A DNA stretch of 64,000 nt from Microcoleus sp. bin38.metabat.b11b12b14.051 (GCF_013299165.1 NZ_JAAFKD010000008.1:1-64000), one strand, 5' to 3'. Shown: positions 9,475 through 18,701, counted from the stretch's first letter. Notes: a model not told the origin generated them from the letters alone. Numbers and translations: made by a program.

Positions 9475-10800
9475 ATGCCGACTACATCAAGTTTGTTAAT
9501 CCGCCGCGCTCGCATTCTGTTACCCGACGGTGAGTTTTTGGTAGGGGACGTGTTAATTAGCGATCGCAAAATTGTTCGGGTTGCTCCTGAAATTGCCGAA
9601 TCTGCCGATCGCGAAATAGATGCGATCGGCTTAACTCTGTTACCCGGAGTAATTGACCCGCAGGTACACTTCCGCGAACCGGGTTTGGAACACAAGGAAG
9701 ACTTGTTTACCGCTAGCTGTGCCTGCGCTAAGGGCGGCGTGACATCGTTTTTGGAAATGCCCAATACCCGCCCCCTAACCACAACCCAAGCCGCCTTAGA
9801 TGATAAGTTAAGCCGCGCTGCTGAGAAGTGTTTGGTCAATTACGGCTTTTTTATTGGGGCGACGCCGGAGAATTTGCCGGATTTGTTGGAGGCGAACCCG
9901 ACTCCGGGGATTAAGGTGTTTATGGGTTCGATGCACGGACAGCTTTTGATGGATGGAGAGGAAAATTTAGAGCGAGTGTTCTCTAAGGGCGATCGACTAA
10001 TTGCAGTACACGCCGAAGATCAAACTAGAATTAATCAGCGCCGTCAGGAATTTGCAGGTAGTACCGACTTAGCTGTGCACTCCCAAATTCAAGACAATCA
10101 AGCAGCTTTGTTAGCAACTCAGCTAGCCTTAAAACTTTCCAAAAAATATCAACGCCGCTTGCACATCCTGCATCTTTCAACTGGCGACGAAGCCGAGTTT
10201 TTGCGACAAGAAAAACCGAGTTGGGTAACAGCGGAAGTAACGCCGCAGCATTTACTGTTAAATACCAGCGCCTATGAGAAGATTGGCAGTTTAGCTCAGA
10301 TGAATCCGCCCTTGCGCGAAAAGAGCGATAACGAAATACTTTGGCAAGCTTTACTCGACGGCGTAATTGATTTTATCGCCACCGATCACGCGCCGCATAC
10401 ATTAGCAGAAAAAGCTCAAGAGTATCCAAATAGTCCATCAGGAATGCCCGGAGTTGAAACTTCTTTACCTTTAATGCTGACGCAAGCAGTCGAGGGAAGA
10501 TGTACAGTAGCACAAGTTGCTAATTGGATGTCAGCGGCAGTTGCTAAAGCTTATAAAATTCCGAAAAAAGGGGCGATTTCTCCGGGTTTTGACGCTGATT
10601 TAGTATTGGTCGATTTGGATAAATACCGCCCGGTTGTCGGAGCAGAAATGGCGAGTAAGTGCGGCTGGAGTTCGTTTGAAGGTTGGAATTTGACTGGATG
10701 GCCAGTAATAACAGTTGTGGGAGGAAAAGTTGTTTTTGAGAATGGTAAATTAGATACAAATGTCAGGGGTGAAGCCTTGAGATTTGACGCAGATATGTAG
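9475..10800 (+). CDS. pyrC: Dihydroorotase
   Basis: Dihydroorotase closes carbamoyl aspartate to dihydroorotate, the third step of pyrimidine synthesis, in the cytosol. The 441-residue product is a type I amidohydrolase-fold enzyme. It has DPQVHFREPG (metal His near 65), MPNTRP (substrate binding), GIKVFMGS (the Lys that is carboxylated in this family), HAED (near 181), HILHLST (near 235) and ATDHAPHT (the catalytic Asp near 309). The start is the ATG at 9475. A REP element begins immediately after the TAG stop, so this gene's 3' end borders a repeat array. Confidence 0.95.
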   Translation: MPTTSSLLIRRARILLPDGEFLVGDVLISDRKIVRVAPEIAESADREIDAIGLTLLPGVIDPQVHFREPGLEHKEDLFTASCACAKGGVTSFLEMPNTRPLTTTQAALDDKLSRAAEKCLVNYGFFIGATPENLPDLLEANPTPGIKVFMGSMHGQLLMDGEENLERVFSKGDRLIAVHAEDQTRINQRRQEFAGSTDLAVHSQIQDNQAALLATQLALKLSKKYQRRLHILHLSTGDEAEFLRQEKPSWVTAEVTPQHLLLNTSAYEKIGSLAQMNPPLREKSDNEILWQALLDGVIDFIATDHAPHTLAEKAQEYPNSPSGMPGVETSLPLMLTQAVEGRCTVAQVANWMSAAVAKAYKIPKKGAISPGFDADLVLVDLDKYRPVVGAEMASKCGWSSFEGWNLTGWPVITVVGGKVVFENGKLDTNVRGEALRFDADM

Positions 10801-11470
10801 GGGCGAAGCATTCGGGCGACAATTCATGAAATAAGCGCCAAAGATAAGGCCCGAAAGCTTCGCCCAATCCCAAGGGGAAATCCCCAAGCACAAATTCCCC
10901 AGCCATAAATCAATTACCCAAAATTCGGTTAATGTGGCTGACTCGTGGGGCTGGGCGAAGCATTTTGGCAATTATTCACTCGCACAATTTATGATTTTTT
11001 GCCCAAATGCTTCGCCCCTACAATTCTGATAAAAGGGGAAATCCCCAAGCACAAATTCCCCAGCCATAAATCAATTACCCAAAATTCCGTTAATGTGGCT
11101 GACTCGTGGGGCTTGCCGAAGCATTTTGGCAATTATTCACGCGCACGAATTATGATTTTTTGCCCAAATCCTTCGCCCCTACAATTCTGATCAAAGGGGA
11201 AATCTCCAAGCACAAATTCCCCAGCCATAAATCAATTACCCAAAATTCCGTTAATGTGGCTGACTCGTGGGGCTGGGCGAAGCATTTGGGCAATTATTCA
11301 CCCGCACAATTTATGATTTTTCGCCCAAATGCTTCGCCACAAATTCCCCAGCCATAAATCAATTACCCAAAATTCCGTTAATGTGGCTGACTCGTGGGGC
11401 TGGGCGAAGCATTTGGGCAATTATTCACCCGCACAATTTATGATTTTTCGCCCAAATGCTTCGCCCCTAC
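10801..11470. repeat. REP array, left flank of RAYT (five palindromic copies)
   Basis: Five palindromic elements lie at about 10801-10866, 10954-11021, 11115-11181, 11276-11338 and 11401-11470. Each has arms of the GGGCGAAGCATTTGGGC / GCCCAAATGCTTCGCCC type around a loop of about 34 bases containing CAATTATTCAC and ATTTATGATTTTT. The units are joined by a conserved linker (CCCAGCCATAAATCAATTAC and AATGTGGCTGACTCGTGGGG). The first copy belongs to a second subtype, with arms GGGCGAAGCATTCGGGC and a different loop. Open frames across the array (10945-11190, 11106-11357) are just the repeat read through. It is not CRISPR: the linkers are repeats too. Confidence 0.9.
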
Positions 11471-11592
11471 AATTCTGATAAAAGGGGAATTGATAATTGG
11501 CAATTGACATTATCCAAACTATTTTGATAAAATCGGATTACCCGTAGGGCTGATGAAATAAAATTGTTAAAAATGACAAAATTAAGAAAACC

Positions 11593-12204
11593 ATGAAATA
11601 CAACCCCGACATCCATCATCGGAAAACAATTCGACTAAAAGGTTATGATTATTCACAGCCAGGAGCTTACTATATCACCATTTGCACTTACGAAAGAGAA
11701 TGTTTGTTTGGTGAAATTGTAGCAGGAGTAATGCACCTTAATTTGATTGGTGAAACTGTTCAATATGGTTGGCATCGCTTGTCACAGTATTTTAATTTTA
11801 TAGAATTAGATGCTTTTGTGATTATGCCAAACCATCTACACGGAATTATTTTGATTGCTGACGACAATACTACTAACAAAAATCAATTATTCAAACAGCC
11901 GATAATCCAACCTGTATCCTCCGATCAGATATCTACATTGCCCAAAGGAACAGAATCAGGTTCACTAGGGGCATTAGTACAAAACTTTAAATCAATAGTA
12001 ACCCGTAGGGTCAATCGCCTAACTAGGAATTCTGGTACAATATGGCAACAGGGTTATTATGAAGAAATTATTCGCGATGAACGAGCTTATGACAATATCA
12101 GAAAATATATAGTGGAAAATCCGTTAAAATGGCACGATGACGAAAATTATTCTACCCAAAAGTGCGATCGCAATACCAACTCCCATAAAAAACCTCAGAA
12201 ATAA
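11593..12204 (+). CDS. REP-associated tyrosine transposase (RAYT)
   Basis: RAYTs are domesticated Y1 single-strand transposases related to IS200 TnpA, thought to bind and move REP palindromes. The 203-residue product starts with the family signature HHRKTIRLKGYDYS and YYITICTYERECLFG. It has the metal-binding HUH-type motif in VIMPNHLHGII (near 78-88) and the conserved WQQGYYEEIIRDERAYDNI segment that supplies the catalytic tyrosine, followed by YIVENPLKW. It sits between two arrays of nine REP copies in total, exactly the arrangement expected of a REPtron. No ribosome binding site is obvious. The gene looks intact. Confidence 0.92.
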   Translation: MKYNPDIHHRKTIRLKGYDYSQPGAYYITICTYERECLFGEIVAGVMHLNLIGETVQYGWHRLSQYFNFIELDAFVIMPNHLHGIILIADDNTTNKNQLFKQPIIQPVSSDQISTLPKGTESGSLGALVQNFKSIVTRRVNRLTRNSGTIWQQGYYEEIIRDERAYDNIRKYIVENPLKWHDDENYSTQKCDRNTNSHKKPQK

Positions 12205-12232
12205 ATCAATTACCCAAAATTCGGTTAATCCC

Positions 12233-12628
12233 GTAGGGGCGAAGCATTCGGGCGACAATTCATGAAATAAGCGCCAAATATAAGGCCCGAATGCTTCGCC
12301 CAATCCCAACGGGAAATCCCCAATCACAAATTCCCCAGCCATAAATCAATTACCCAAAATTCCGTTAATGTGGCTGACTCGTGGGGCTGGGCGAAGCATT
12401 TGGGCAATTATTCACCCGCACAATTTATGATTTTTCGCCCAAATGCTTCGCCCCTACGAGGTTGATAAAATTGGAATTTCGCATTTGGGCAATTATTCAC
12501 CCGCACCAATTATGATTTTTAGCCCAAATGCTTCGCCCCTACGAGGTTGATAAAATTGGAATTTCGCATTTGGGCAATTATTCACCCGCACCAATTATGA
12601 TTTTCAGCCCAAATGCTTCGGCCTACGG
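12233..12628. repeat. REP array, right flank of RAYT (four copies)
   Basis: Copies lie at about 12233-12302 (the ATTCGGGC subtype, matching the copy next to pyrC), 12388-12456, 12481-12541 and 12566-12626. The last two are almost identical and joined by CGAGGTTGATAAAATTGG. Together with the left array they bracket the RAYT gene. Confidence 0.88.
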
Positions 12629-12692
12629 TTATGATGAAAATTATGCTAAAATTATCAAAGTATATTCCCTTACCATAGAGGCGATATTACCT

Positions 12693-13016
12693 ATGCTCCA
12701 AGAATTAGAAACACAACTTCTTGCATTAACTCCGAGCGAGAAATCTGAAGCAATACGTCTGTTAACCCAAAGTTTAAGCAATAGCTGGCCGGCAATTACC
12801 AAGACTCCGGGAGTGTGTGGTGGTGATGCTTGTATTGCCAAAACTCGGATTCCAGTGTGGCTGCTTGTTGGTTTTCGCAACGAAGGTTCAAGCGATTCCG
12901 AACTTCTACAATTTTATCCCCATTTAAGTGCTGCTGATTTGGTCAATGTTTGGACTTATGCTGATTCACATATAGAGGAAATTGAAGAAGCAATCAGCAA
13001 AAATGAGGAAGCATAA
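12693..13016 (+). CDS. DUF433 antitoxin-like protein
   Basis: A 107-residue protein of the DUF433 family. The N-terminal third is helical (LETQLLALTPSEKSEAIRLL). The C-terminal part holds the DUF433 core: PGVCGGDACIAKTRIPVWLL, then a helix-turn-helix-like FYPHLSAADLVNVWTYADSH. DUF433 proteins pair with DUF5615 PIN-like proteins and are regarded as antitoxins. I chose the ATG at 12693 because the longer frame from 12528 merely translates REP repeats. GAGG at 12678 is a weak ribosome binding site. The stop is 3 bases before the next gene's ATG, so the pair is co-transcribed. Confidence 0.88.
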   Translation: MLQELETQLLALTPSEKSEAIRLLTQSLSNSWPAITKTPGVCGGDACIAKTRIPVWLLVGFRNEGSSDSELLQFYPHLSAADLVNVWTYADSHIEEIEEAISKNEEA

Positions 13017-13019
13017 CTG

Positions 13020-13361
13020 ATGGCACTATTATATGCAGATGAACAATTTCCTTTGCCAGTTGTGGAATTGCTGCGGGCTTTTGGTCACAATGTGCTGACT
13101 GTTCAGGAAGCAGGAAAAGCAAATCTGGGCATTCCAGATCCGGAAGTGCTAGAATTTGCTGTGAGTAGCGATCGCGCTGTTTTGACATTAAATCGGTTTG
13201 ATTTTATCGGACTGCACAACCGAAAGCCAGACCATGCAGGTATTATTGTCTGCACTAAAAATCGCAATGTAGAAATTTTAGCAGCACGTATTAATGATGC
13301 TATTGTTGGTGAGGAAACTTTGAAGGGCAAATTGATTCGAGTCAACCGCCCGCCGCAGTAA
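13020..13361 (+). CDS. DUF5615 PIN-like toxin
   Basis: This 113-residue protein is of the DUF5615 type, a compact PIN-like (Mut7-C related) nuclease fold, the presumed RNase toxin of the pair. It begins LLYADEQFPLPVVELLRAFG, where Asp7 and Glu8 are acidic candidates. It continues with the family pattern HNVLTVQEAG, AVSSDRAVLTLNRFDF (Asp, then NRFDF) and HAGIIVC. It follows the DUF433 gene after 3 bases. Known pairs of this kind are annotated as type II toxin-antitoxin modules; toxicity of this one is not shown by the sequence. Confidence 0.88.
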   Translation: MALLYADEQFPLPVVELLRAFGHNVLTVQEAGKANLGIPDPEVLEFAVSSDRAVLTLNRFDFIGLHNRKPDHAGIIVCTKNRNVEILAARINDAIVGEETLKGKLIRVNRPPQ

Positions 13362-13377
13362 GTGCGATCGCACATTC

Positions 13378-13827
13378 TCAATTTTCCCATTCCCAATCTG
13401 ATAAATCGCCAGTCCCCATCACTTCAATTTGCCGCCCGCTATCGAGATAACTCAAAGAAATCTGCAAATAATTCTCAGGTTTGTACAGCAATCTTTCCGG
13501 CCATTCGATCGCCACAATCCCCAAATCCCTTTCTAATCCGTCCCAATAACTCTCTAAGTGCAAGGCTTCGGCTTCTTCAGGTTCCAGTCGATACAAGTCT
13601 AGATGGTACAACGGAATCCGCCCTGCAAAATACTCGTTAATCAGGGTGAAAGTAGGACTTTCCACAGATTCGGAGATTCCCAAACCTGCGGCGATACCTT
13701 GCACTAAGGTAGTTTTGCCCGCGCCTAAGTCTCCTTGTAGTAAGATGACAGTGCCTGGTGGGAGCGATCGACCTAACGCAATACCAAACTGGCGCGTAGC
13801 CTCAAAATCTGGCAATAAAGTTTTCAT
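13378..13827 (-). CDS. tsaE: tRNA threonylcarbamoyladenosine biosynthesis ATPase TsaE
   Basis: TsaE is the small ATPase that works with TsaB and TsaD to place threonylcarbamoyl on A37 of ANN-decoding tRNAs. The product of 149 residues has the P-loop LQGDLGAGKTTLVQGIA (about 30-45), SPTFTLINEY and the acidic HLDLYRL segment, then VAIEWPERL. The longer open frame up to 13950 only adds translated GACAGTT repeats, so I start at the ATG at 13827. The usual downstream partner genes are not adjacent. Confidence 0.93.
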   Translation of the reverse strand: MKTLLPDFEATRQFGIALGRSLPPGTVILLQGDLGAGKTTLVQGIAAGLGISESVESPTFTLINEYFAGRIPLYHLDLYRLEPEEAEALHLESYWDGLERDLGIVAIEWPERLLYKPENYLQISLSYLDSGRQIEVMGTGDLSDWEWEN

Positions 13828-13832
13828 TTTAG

Positions 13833-14047
13833 TCAGTTGACACTTGACAGTTGACAGTTGACAGTTGACAGTTGACAGTTGGAGTGTGTGTCCGTTTTGC
13901 TTTAAGAGTGCTGTCCCCGCTTGCGTGTACTTGCGAAGCTTGCGAAGCACGCGGGGACACTCCTACTGTAAAAAAAGGCTTTTTGCAAAAATGAGATGCT
14001 CCCCATCTCCCCATCTCCCCATCTTCCCATCTCCCCATTCCCCCCCT
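13833..14047. repeat. Short tandem repeats: GACAGTT heptamers and CCCCATCT octamers
   Basis: About six GACAGTT heptamers (13833-13881) lie just upstream of tsaE. A separate run of CTCCCCAT units (about 14000-14047) abuts the end of the yvcK-like gene. Between them is CTTGCGAAGCTTGCGAAG, a small palindromic segment. Confidence 0.75.
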
Positions 14048-14056
14048 TAAAGCAGA

Positions 14057-15457
14057 TTAAATATTCTGGGCGCGCCCGTACCAACGCAGCAACATCCCCG
14101 CCAACCTTTGGGAATTATGGCGAATTAAACCCGTATTCTTATCTTCATCCATCACGTTCGCGATGACAATTCGCCGCCCCAATTGCGTGATGGCTTCGCG
14201 ATCGAGTACAACCGGATAGGAATTCTCCTGAGAATAGCGGATTAAAGATTTTGCAGATGGGACTTTTCCTTGAACTACTACAGCATCGAACAGGGGGCGG
14301 CCGCAAGCCCGATCGATCGCCCGAATGTGATCTGCAACGCTGTATCCGTCAGTTTCCCCCGGCTGAGTCATAATATTGCAGACATAAATGCGCGGAACTT
14401 CACTGTGGGCGATCGCATCAGCAATTTCCTTTACCAACAAATTCGGAATCACGCTCGTATAAAGACTCCCCGGCCCAATAATAATAAAATCCGCTTCCCG
14501 CAGCGCTTCTACCGCCCTGGGTAAAGCCGGAGGATTAGCAGGAGTGCAGCCAATTTTGACGATTTGCCCGTTAGCTTCGGTAATACTGGACTCCCCCTCA
14601 ATTCTTCGACCGTCAGCCAGTTCTGCCCACAAAGAAACGTCGCTCAGAGTAGCCGGCAGCACTTCTCCCCTCACTGCTAAAACTTTAGAACTGGCGGCGA
14701 TCGCCTGTTCCAAATCTCCAGCAATATCACTCATCGCCGTCAAAAACAAATTCCCAAAACTGTGGCCAACCAAACCGTCACCAGCCTGAAAGCGATATTG
14801 AAATAACTCAGTTAATAACTTTTCCTCATCGGCCAAAGCAGCTAAACAATTCCGAATATCTCCCGGCGGCAATACCCCAATTTCCCGCCGCAGTCGCCCG
14901 GAAGACCCGCCATCATCGGCTACAGTGACGATCGCCGTAATTTTGGCACTATAATCCTTCAATCCCCTCAGCAAATGAGAAAGGCCCGTACCTCCTCCAA
15001 TTGCCACGATTTTTGGGCCCCGGTGCAAGCGGCGGTGGTTGAGGAGTCGATCGACCAATTCCTCATTGCCTTCGGGCATTAGAACTTGAGTAATCGAGTT
15101 CAAACTGCGAGTTTGACCCCACAGAATTAACAAAATTCCGCCAGCAATCACGATCGGCCCCGACACGTAATTGGGAATAACTTCCGCAATCCAGGTCAAA
15201 AAATTTCTCAACAATTGCAACAGGAAAAAAATCGGAGTCATCCCAGTCCAAATCGCTAAACCCAAAGTAGCAAGTACCACACCGCCAGCACTGATCAGCA
15301 GCCACCGTTTCACCAACAGTCCGGGGGCCAACCACTTAAACCACTGGTGAACTCGCCCGTTCCGCAAAGAGGGAGGGTAAGGATTTCTGGATTGGACAAA
15401 AACCTGCTTAGCTTTGGAAAAGACTCGCAGGGCTTTAGGAAATGAACTAATTGACAT
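14057..15457 (-). CDS. YvcK/CofD-like protein with N-terminal membrane segments
   Basis: The protein (466 residues) belongs to the UPF0052/YvcK family, which binds UDP-sugars and in Bacillus is needed for gluconeogenic growth and correct cell-wall enzyme placement. The C-terminal ~320 residues are the YvcK core: [16 protein letters not shown] (near 152), [41 protein letters not shown] and [18 protein letters not shown]. The N-terminal ~125 residues carry two hydrophobic helices (about 53-75 and 98-115), an extension usual in cyanobacteria that would anchor it to the membrane. Enzymatic activity is not established for the family. Confidence 0.88.
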   Translation of the reverse strand: MSISSFPKALRVFSKAKQVFVQSRNPYPPSLRNGRVHQWFKWLAPGLLVKRWLLISAGGVVLATLGLAIWTGMTPIFFLLQLLRNFLTWIAEVIPNYVSGPIVIAGGILLILWGQTRSLNSITQVLMPEGNEELVDRLLNHRRLHRGPKIVAIGGGTGLSHLLRGLKDYSAKITAIVTVADDGGSSGRLRREIGVLPPGDIRNCLAALADEEKLLTELFQYRFQAGDGLVGHSFGNLFLTAMSDIAGDLEQAIAASSKVLAVRGEVLPATLSDVSLWAELADGRRIEGESSITEANGQIVKIGCTPANPPALPRAVEALREADFIIIGPGSLYTSVIPNLLVKEIADAIAHSEVPRIYVCNIMTQPGETDGYSVADHIRAIDRACGRPLFDAVVVQGKVPSAKSLIRYSQENSYPVVLDREAITQLGRRIVIANVMDEDKNTGLIRHNSQRLAGMLLRWYGRAQNI

Positions 15458-15529
15458 GGTTAATTAGTCTTAAGGGTATTGGAATAGCTCACGCTGACAA
15501 ATTTACAATACAAGAGAGTTTTGATTCTG

Positions 15530-15606
15530 GCAGTCAATTTAAGTGATTAGTCATTAATCATGAGTCATTAGTCATTAGCTAGACTGATGACTGATGACTG
15601 ACAACA
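15530..15606. repeat. GTCATTA/GACTGAT short tandem repeats
   Basis: A short run of ATTAGTCATTA and TGATGACTGATGACTG heptameric repeats between the divergent yvcK-like and ABC ATPase genes. Any promoters of both genes must lie in the 168 bases here. Confidence 0.6.
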
Positions 15607-15625
15607 TAATAATCGATCGCATCTT

Positions 15626-16408
15626 ATGGCTGAGCCGCTAATCGAACTCAAGGGGGTAAGTAAGTCCTTCGGGGATAGCCCGATCCTCGATCGAGTGGAT
15701 CTGAGGATATATCGGGGAGAGGCCCTGGCAATTATTGGCCCTTCCGGGACAGGGAAATCTACGATTTTGCGTATAATTGCGGGCTTGTTGGCCCCGGATG
15801 CGGGGGAGGTTTTCGTTCAGGGACAACGGCGGATGGGATGGGTGGACGATGTGGCAGATCCGATCGGGATTGGGATGGTGTTTCAGCAAGCTGCTTTATT
15901 TGATTCGCTTACGGTAGAGGAGAATGTCGGTTTTTTACTGTACCAGCATTCTAAGCTGCCGCGCCGCCGCATTCGGGAATTGGTAGAGGAAAAGTTAGAG
16001 ATGGTGGGTTTACCCGGAATTGGGGAACGCTATCCGGCGCAGTTGTCTGGGGGAATGCGGAAGCGAGTAAGTTTTGCCCGCGCCATCATGGCAAATCCCG
16101 ATAATGCCAGGGACAATCCAGAAGTTTTGTTGTACGACGAACCGACGGCGGGCTTAGATCCCATCGCTTCGACGGTTATTGAAGATTTAATCCGCGACTT
16201 GCAGGCCGCCCAAGGGGTTTGCAGCACTTATGCGATCGTCACTCACCAAGACAGTACCATCCGCCGTACTGCCGATCGCATCGTATTTCTCTACCGAGGC
16301 AAAGTGCAGTGGGAGGGAACTGTCAGCGATATTGCATCAACAGATAATTTATTAATTAAACAATTTTTTAGCGGCAGCGTTACTGGGCCGATTCAAATGA
16401 TTGGATAA
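15626..16408 (+). CDS. Mla-type ABC transporter ATP-binding protein
   Basis: A 260-residue ABC ATPase resembling MlaF and plant TGD3. It would energise lipid transport between membranes as part of an MCE system. Motifs: Walker A GPSGTGKST (about 38-46), Q-loop in GIGMVFQQAALFDSLT, signature LSGGMRKRVSFARAI, Walker B VLLYDEPTAGLDP and the H-loop in IVTHQDS. The MCE protein gene lies downstream on the same strand at 17178 but is separated by a repeat-flanked cassette. No permease gene is visible in the window. Confidence 0.88.
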   Translation: MAEPLIELKGVSKSFGDSPILDRVDLRIYRGEALAIIGPSGTGKSTILRIIAGLLAPDAGEVFVQGQRRMGWVDDVADPIGIGMVFQQAALFDSLTVEENVGFLLYQHSKLPRRRIRELVEEKLEMVGLPGIGERYPAQLSGGMRKRVSFARAIMANPDNARDNPEVLLYDEPTAGLDPIASTVIEDLIRDLQAAQGVCSTYAIVTHQDSTIRRTADRIVFLYRGKVQWEGTVSDIASTDNLLIKQFFSGSVTGPIQMIG

Positions 16409-16409
16409 T

Positions 16410-16516
16410 TAGTTGGCAGTTGGCAGTTGGCAGTTGGCAGTTGGTAGGAAAGCAGTGGGCAGTTGGTAGGAAAGCAGTGGGCAGTTGGTAGGAAAGCAGT
16501 GGGCAGTTGGCAGTTG
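16410..16516. repeat. GGCAGTT short tandem repeats, left of S23 cassette
   Basis: Repeats of GGCAGTT, plus a longer unit GGTAGGAAAGCAGTGGGCAGTT repeated three times. They form the left border of the cassette holding the S23-like gene. The complementary motif (AACTGCC/CCAACTACC) forms the right border. Confidence 0.8.
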
Positions 16517-16540
16517 TTTGTATTATTGGGAGATAGGATA

Positions 16541-17073
16541 ATGTCACAAACTAATTTTCAGAGGTTAGATGTTTATAAATTATCCAAAAAATTAGCAGAT
16601 CAAATTTGGAATATAGTTATAAAATGGGATGCACTAGCAAAAGATACAGTCGGCAAGCAAATTATTCGCTCTGCTGATAGTATTGGGGCTAATATTGCTG
16701 AAGGAGATGGTCGAGGTAGCTATCAGGATAATCGGCGGTTTATCAGGATTGCCAGAGGTTCATTGTATGAAACAAAGCACTGGTTGAGACGAGCTTATAC
16801 TAGGAAACTACTAACAAGTGTACAAGTAGAAGAACCAGGGCTATTTCATTCTTTGTAGGGGCAATCCCCCCGTGGTTGCCCCGATGCCTGAAATGAACGA
16901 TAATTCTTCGGTGGGGCGGGGTAGGCACGCACCATCCACTACCCCTACAAAACCCTCATTTTTTCGAGAATGAAATAGCCCTGGTAGAAGAACTGAAGCT
17001 AATTATTGACGAACTGTCGCCCAGGTTAAACGCCTATTTAAAATCTCTAGGCAACACATCAGAAAAAAACTAA
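16541..17073 (+). pseudogene. Four-helix-bundle (S23/IVS-type) protein, split by a MITE
   Basis: From the ATG at 16541 the product reads as a 23S rRNA intervening sequence-type four-helix-bundle protein (FQRLDVYKLSKKLADQIWN; IIRSADSIGANIAEGDGRGS; IRIARGSLYETKHWLRRA). After the codons for VQVEE a 150-bp palindromic insertion begins and the frame stops at 16858. Beyond the insertion and its 8-bp duplication the frame resumes with LKLIIDELSPRLNAYLKSLG and ends at TAA 17071-17073. Joining the parts without the insertion restores a normal ~122-residue family member. The uninterrupted first 105 codons could still make a truncated product. Family function is not established. Confidence 0.85.
16835..16984. 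mobile_element. 150-bp MITE with 18-bp terminal inverted repeats and 8-bp TSD
   Basis: Perfect 18-base inverted ends: CCAGGGCTATTTCATTCT at 16835-16852 and its complement at 16967-16984. The 8-base direct repeat TAGAAGAA flanks it (16827-16834 and 16985-16992). A second inverted pair lies inside (TGTAGGGG near 16855, CCCCTACA near 16942). It is non-coding. The host gene becomes continuous if one TAGAAGAA and the element are removed, which proves insertion. Confidence 0.93.
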
Positions 17074-17075
17074 CA

Positions 17076-17167
17076 ATTACCAACCAACAATTACCAACTA
17101 CCAACTACCCACTGCCAACTACCAACTACCCACTGCCCACTGCCCACTGCCCACTGCCCACTGCCAA
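17076..17167. repeat. CCAACTACC/CCCACTGCC short tandem repeats, right of S23 cassette
   Basis: Heptameric repeats in the opposite orientation to the 16410-16516 array, ending in five CCCACTG units 11 bases before the MCE gene start. Confidence 0.8.
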
Positions 17168-17177
17168 AGGAGGCAAT

Positions 17178-18701
17178 ATGCGATCGCGAACTATGAGAGA
17201 AGGTTCTGTCGGATTCTTAATTTTAGTAGGAATCGGTTTATTTGGAGGCTTAGTGCTCTGGTTGCAGGGCGTGCAGCTAGGAAACCGCAGCTACAAATTC
17301 GCCGTAGAATTTGCCAGCGCCCAGGGAATGCAAATAGGCACGCCCGTCAGGTATCGCGGCGTCGCCGTAGGTAAAATTACCGCCATCAAAGCCAGCGCCA
17401 ACGGCGTAGACGTGATGATAGAGATAGCCCCCGGTAATTTAGTGATGCCCCGGGATGTGGCCATCGAAGCGAATAAATCGGGTTTAATTGGCGAATCGTC
17501 GATCGACATTACCCCCAACTCAATTTTGCCAGAATCCCTACTTACCGCCAATCCCTTTAGTGCCGATTGTCCCCCAGAAATTATCTGTAAAAATTCCCGC
17601 TTAAAAGGTCAAGCTGGAGTCAGTCTCGACGAACTAATTCGCTCCACAGTCCGCCTCGCTAACCTATACACAGATCCCGCCCTGTTTAACAATATTAAAT
17701 CGATTTCCGAAAATACAGCCAACACAGCAAAAGGTGCAGCCAAACTCACTCAAGATTTATCAAGTTTAACTCAAACAGCCAAAGCCGAAATCAAAACCTT
17801 GAATAAATCCGTCACAGGAGAAGTTGGCAGTTTAACTCAATCAGTAAAAACCGAATTAGGAACTTTAAATCAATCATTAAAAGGAGAAGCCAACACTTTA
17901 ACTCAATCTTTGAAGGGAGAAGTCAACAGTTTAAATCAATCCTTAAAAGGAGAAGCATCGAGCTTAAGCCAATCCCTCAAAGGAGAAATATCAGGAGTTG
18001 CCGCAGATGTTTCTAAAGTAGTAGCCACGGCGGACACTTCCACAAAAGCCGTATCAGCCGCTGCCATAAATTCAGCCAATTCAGTAACTCAAGCAGCCAA
18101 TCAAGTTACCTTAACAGCCAACCAACTCAATTCATTAGTAACAACCAACCGCGCCAGCTTAGTCTCAACCCTAAATAATATCAATCAAAGCAGCCAAGAA
18201 CTGCGAGTAGCCGTCAGCGGTTTGAGTCCGACAATTAATCGCATCAACCAAGGACAATTGCTCAACAATTTAGAAATTCTCTCAGCCAATGCAGCCCAAG
18301 CTTCTGGTAATTTACGAGACTTATCCAACCAGGTAAACAATCCCGCCACTTTGCTATTATTGCAGCAAACTCTAGATTCCGCACGCTCTACATTTCAGAA
18401 CGTGCAGAAAATTACTTCAGACGTGGATGAATTGACCGGAGATCCGGCTTTTCGCAACAACATTCGCAGGTTATTTAACGGATTGGGAGGCTTGTTAGGT
18501 TCGACAGAACAACTGCGGCAGCAAGTGAAAGTTGCTCAAACATTAGCTCCTCTTTCAGACAAAATAAATCCGAGTACAACTGCGGCGAATCAATCTGTAA
18601 AACCTGGATTACCCAGCTTGCACAAACAGCAAAAATCGCCTGTAATACCTTCTCAAAATGCAATGTCAGCAGAACCAGTCGGTCAAGAAAATACCCCTTA
18701 A
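17178..18701 (+). CDS. MCE-domain (MlaD-like) lipid transport protein
   Basis: MCE/MlaD proteins form periplasmic rings that carry lipids between membranes. This 507-residue protein has one N-terminal membrane anchor (about 10-30), then the MCE domain (about 35-120) with [17 protein letters not shown] and [10 protein letters not shown] long helical tail (about 150-450) predicted to form a coiled coil follows. The tail contains five or six near-identical 11-residue units (S-L-T/N-Q-S-L-K-G-E-x-x; about 216-270). The C terminus is Gln/Pro-rich. AAAGGAGG precedes the ATG by a few bases, a strong ribosome binding site. It is probably the partner of the ABC ATPase at 15626. Confidence 0.9.
   Translation: MRSRTMREGSVGFLILVGIGLFGGLVLWLQGVQLGNRSYKFAVEFASAQGMQIGTPVRYRGVAVGKITAIKASANGVDVMIEIAPGNLVMPRDVAIEANKSGLIGESSIDITPNSILPESLLTANPFSADCPPEIICKNSRLKGQAGVSLDELIRSTVRLANLYTDPALFNNIKSISENTANTAKGAAKLTQDLSSLTQTAKAEIKTLNKSVTGEVGSLTQSVKTELGTLNQSLKGEANTLTQSLKGEVNSLNQSLKGEASSLSQSLKGEISGVAADVSKVVATADTSTKAVSAAAINSANSVTQAANQVTLTANQLNSLVTTNRASLVSTLNNINQSSQELRVAVSGLSPTINRINQGQLLNNLEILSANAAQASGNLRDLSNQVNNPATLLLLQQTLDSARSTFQNVQKITSDVDELTGDPAFRNNIRRLFNGLGGLLGSTEQLRQQVKVAQTLAPLSDKINPSTTAANQSVKPGLPSLHKQQKSPVIPSQNAMSAEPVGQENTP

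Noticed and set aside
10945-11357. Overlapping plus-strand frames of about 80 codons
   Set aside because: They translate REP units and linkers; the same peptide recurs in each copy.
10801-12628. CRISPR array
   Set aside because: Linkers between the palindromes are themselves repeated and repeat lengths vary; no cas genes are near.
12528-12692. Longer start for the DUF433 protein
   Set aside because: The extension translates REP sequence; the ATG at 12693 fits the family length.
13828-13950. Longer TsaE start
   Set aside because: The extra 41 residues are encoded by GACAGTT repeats and are absent from the family.
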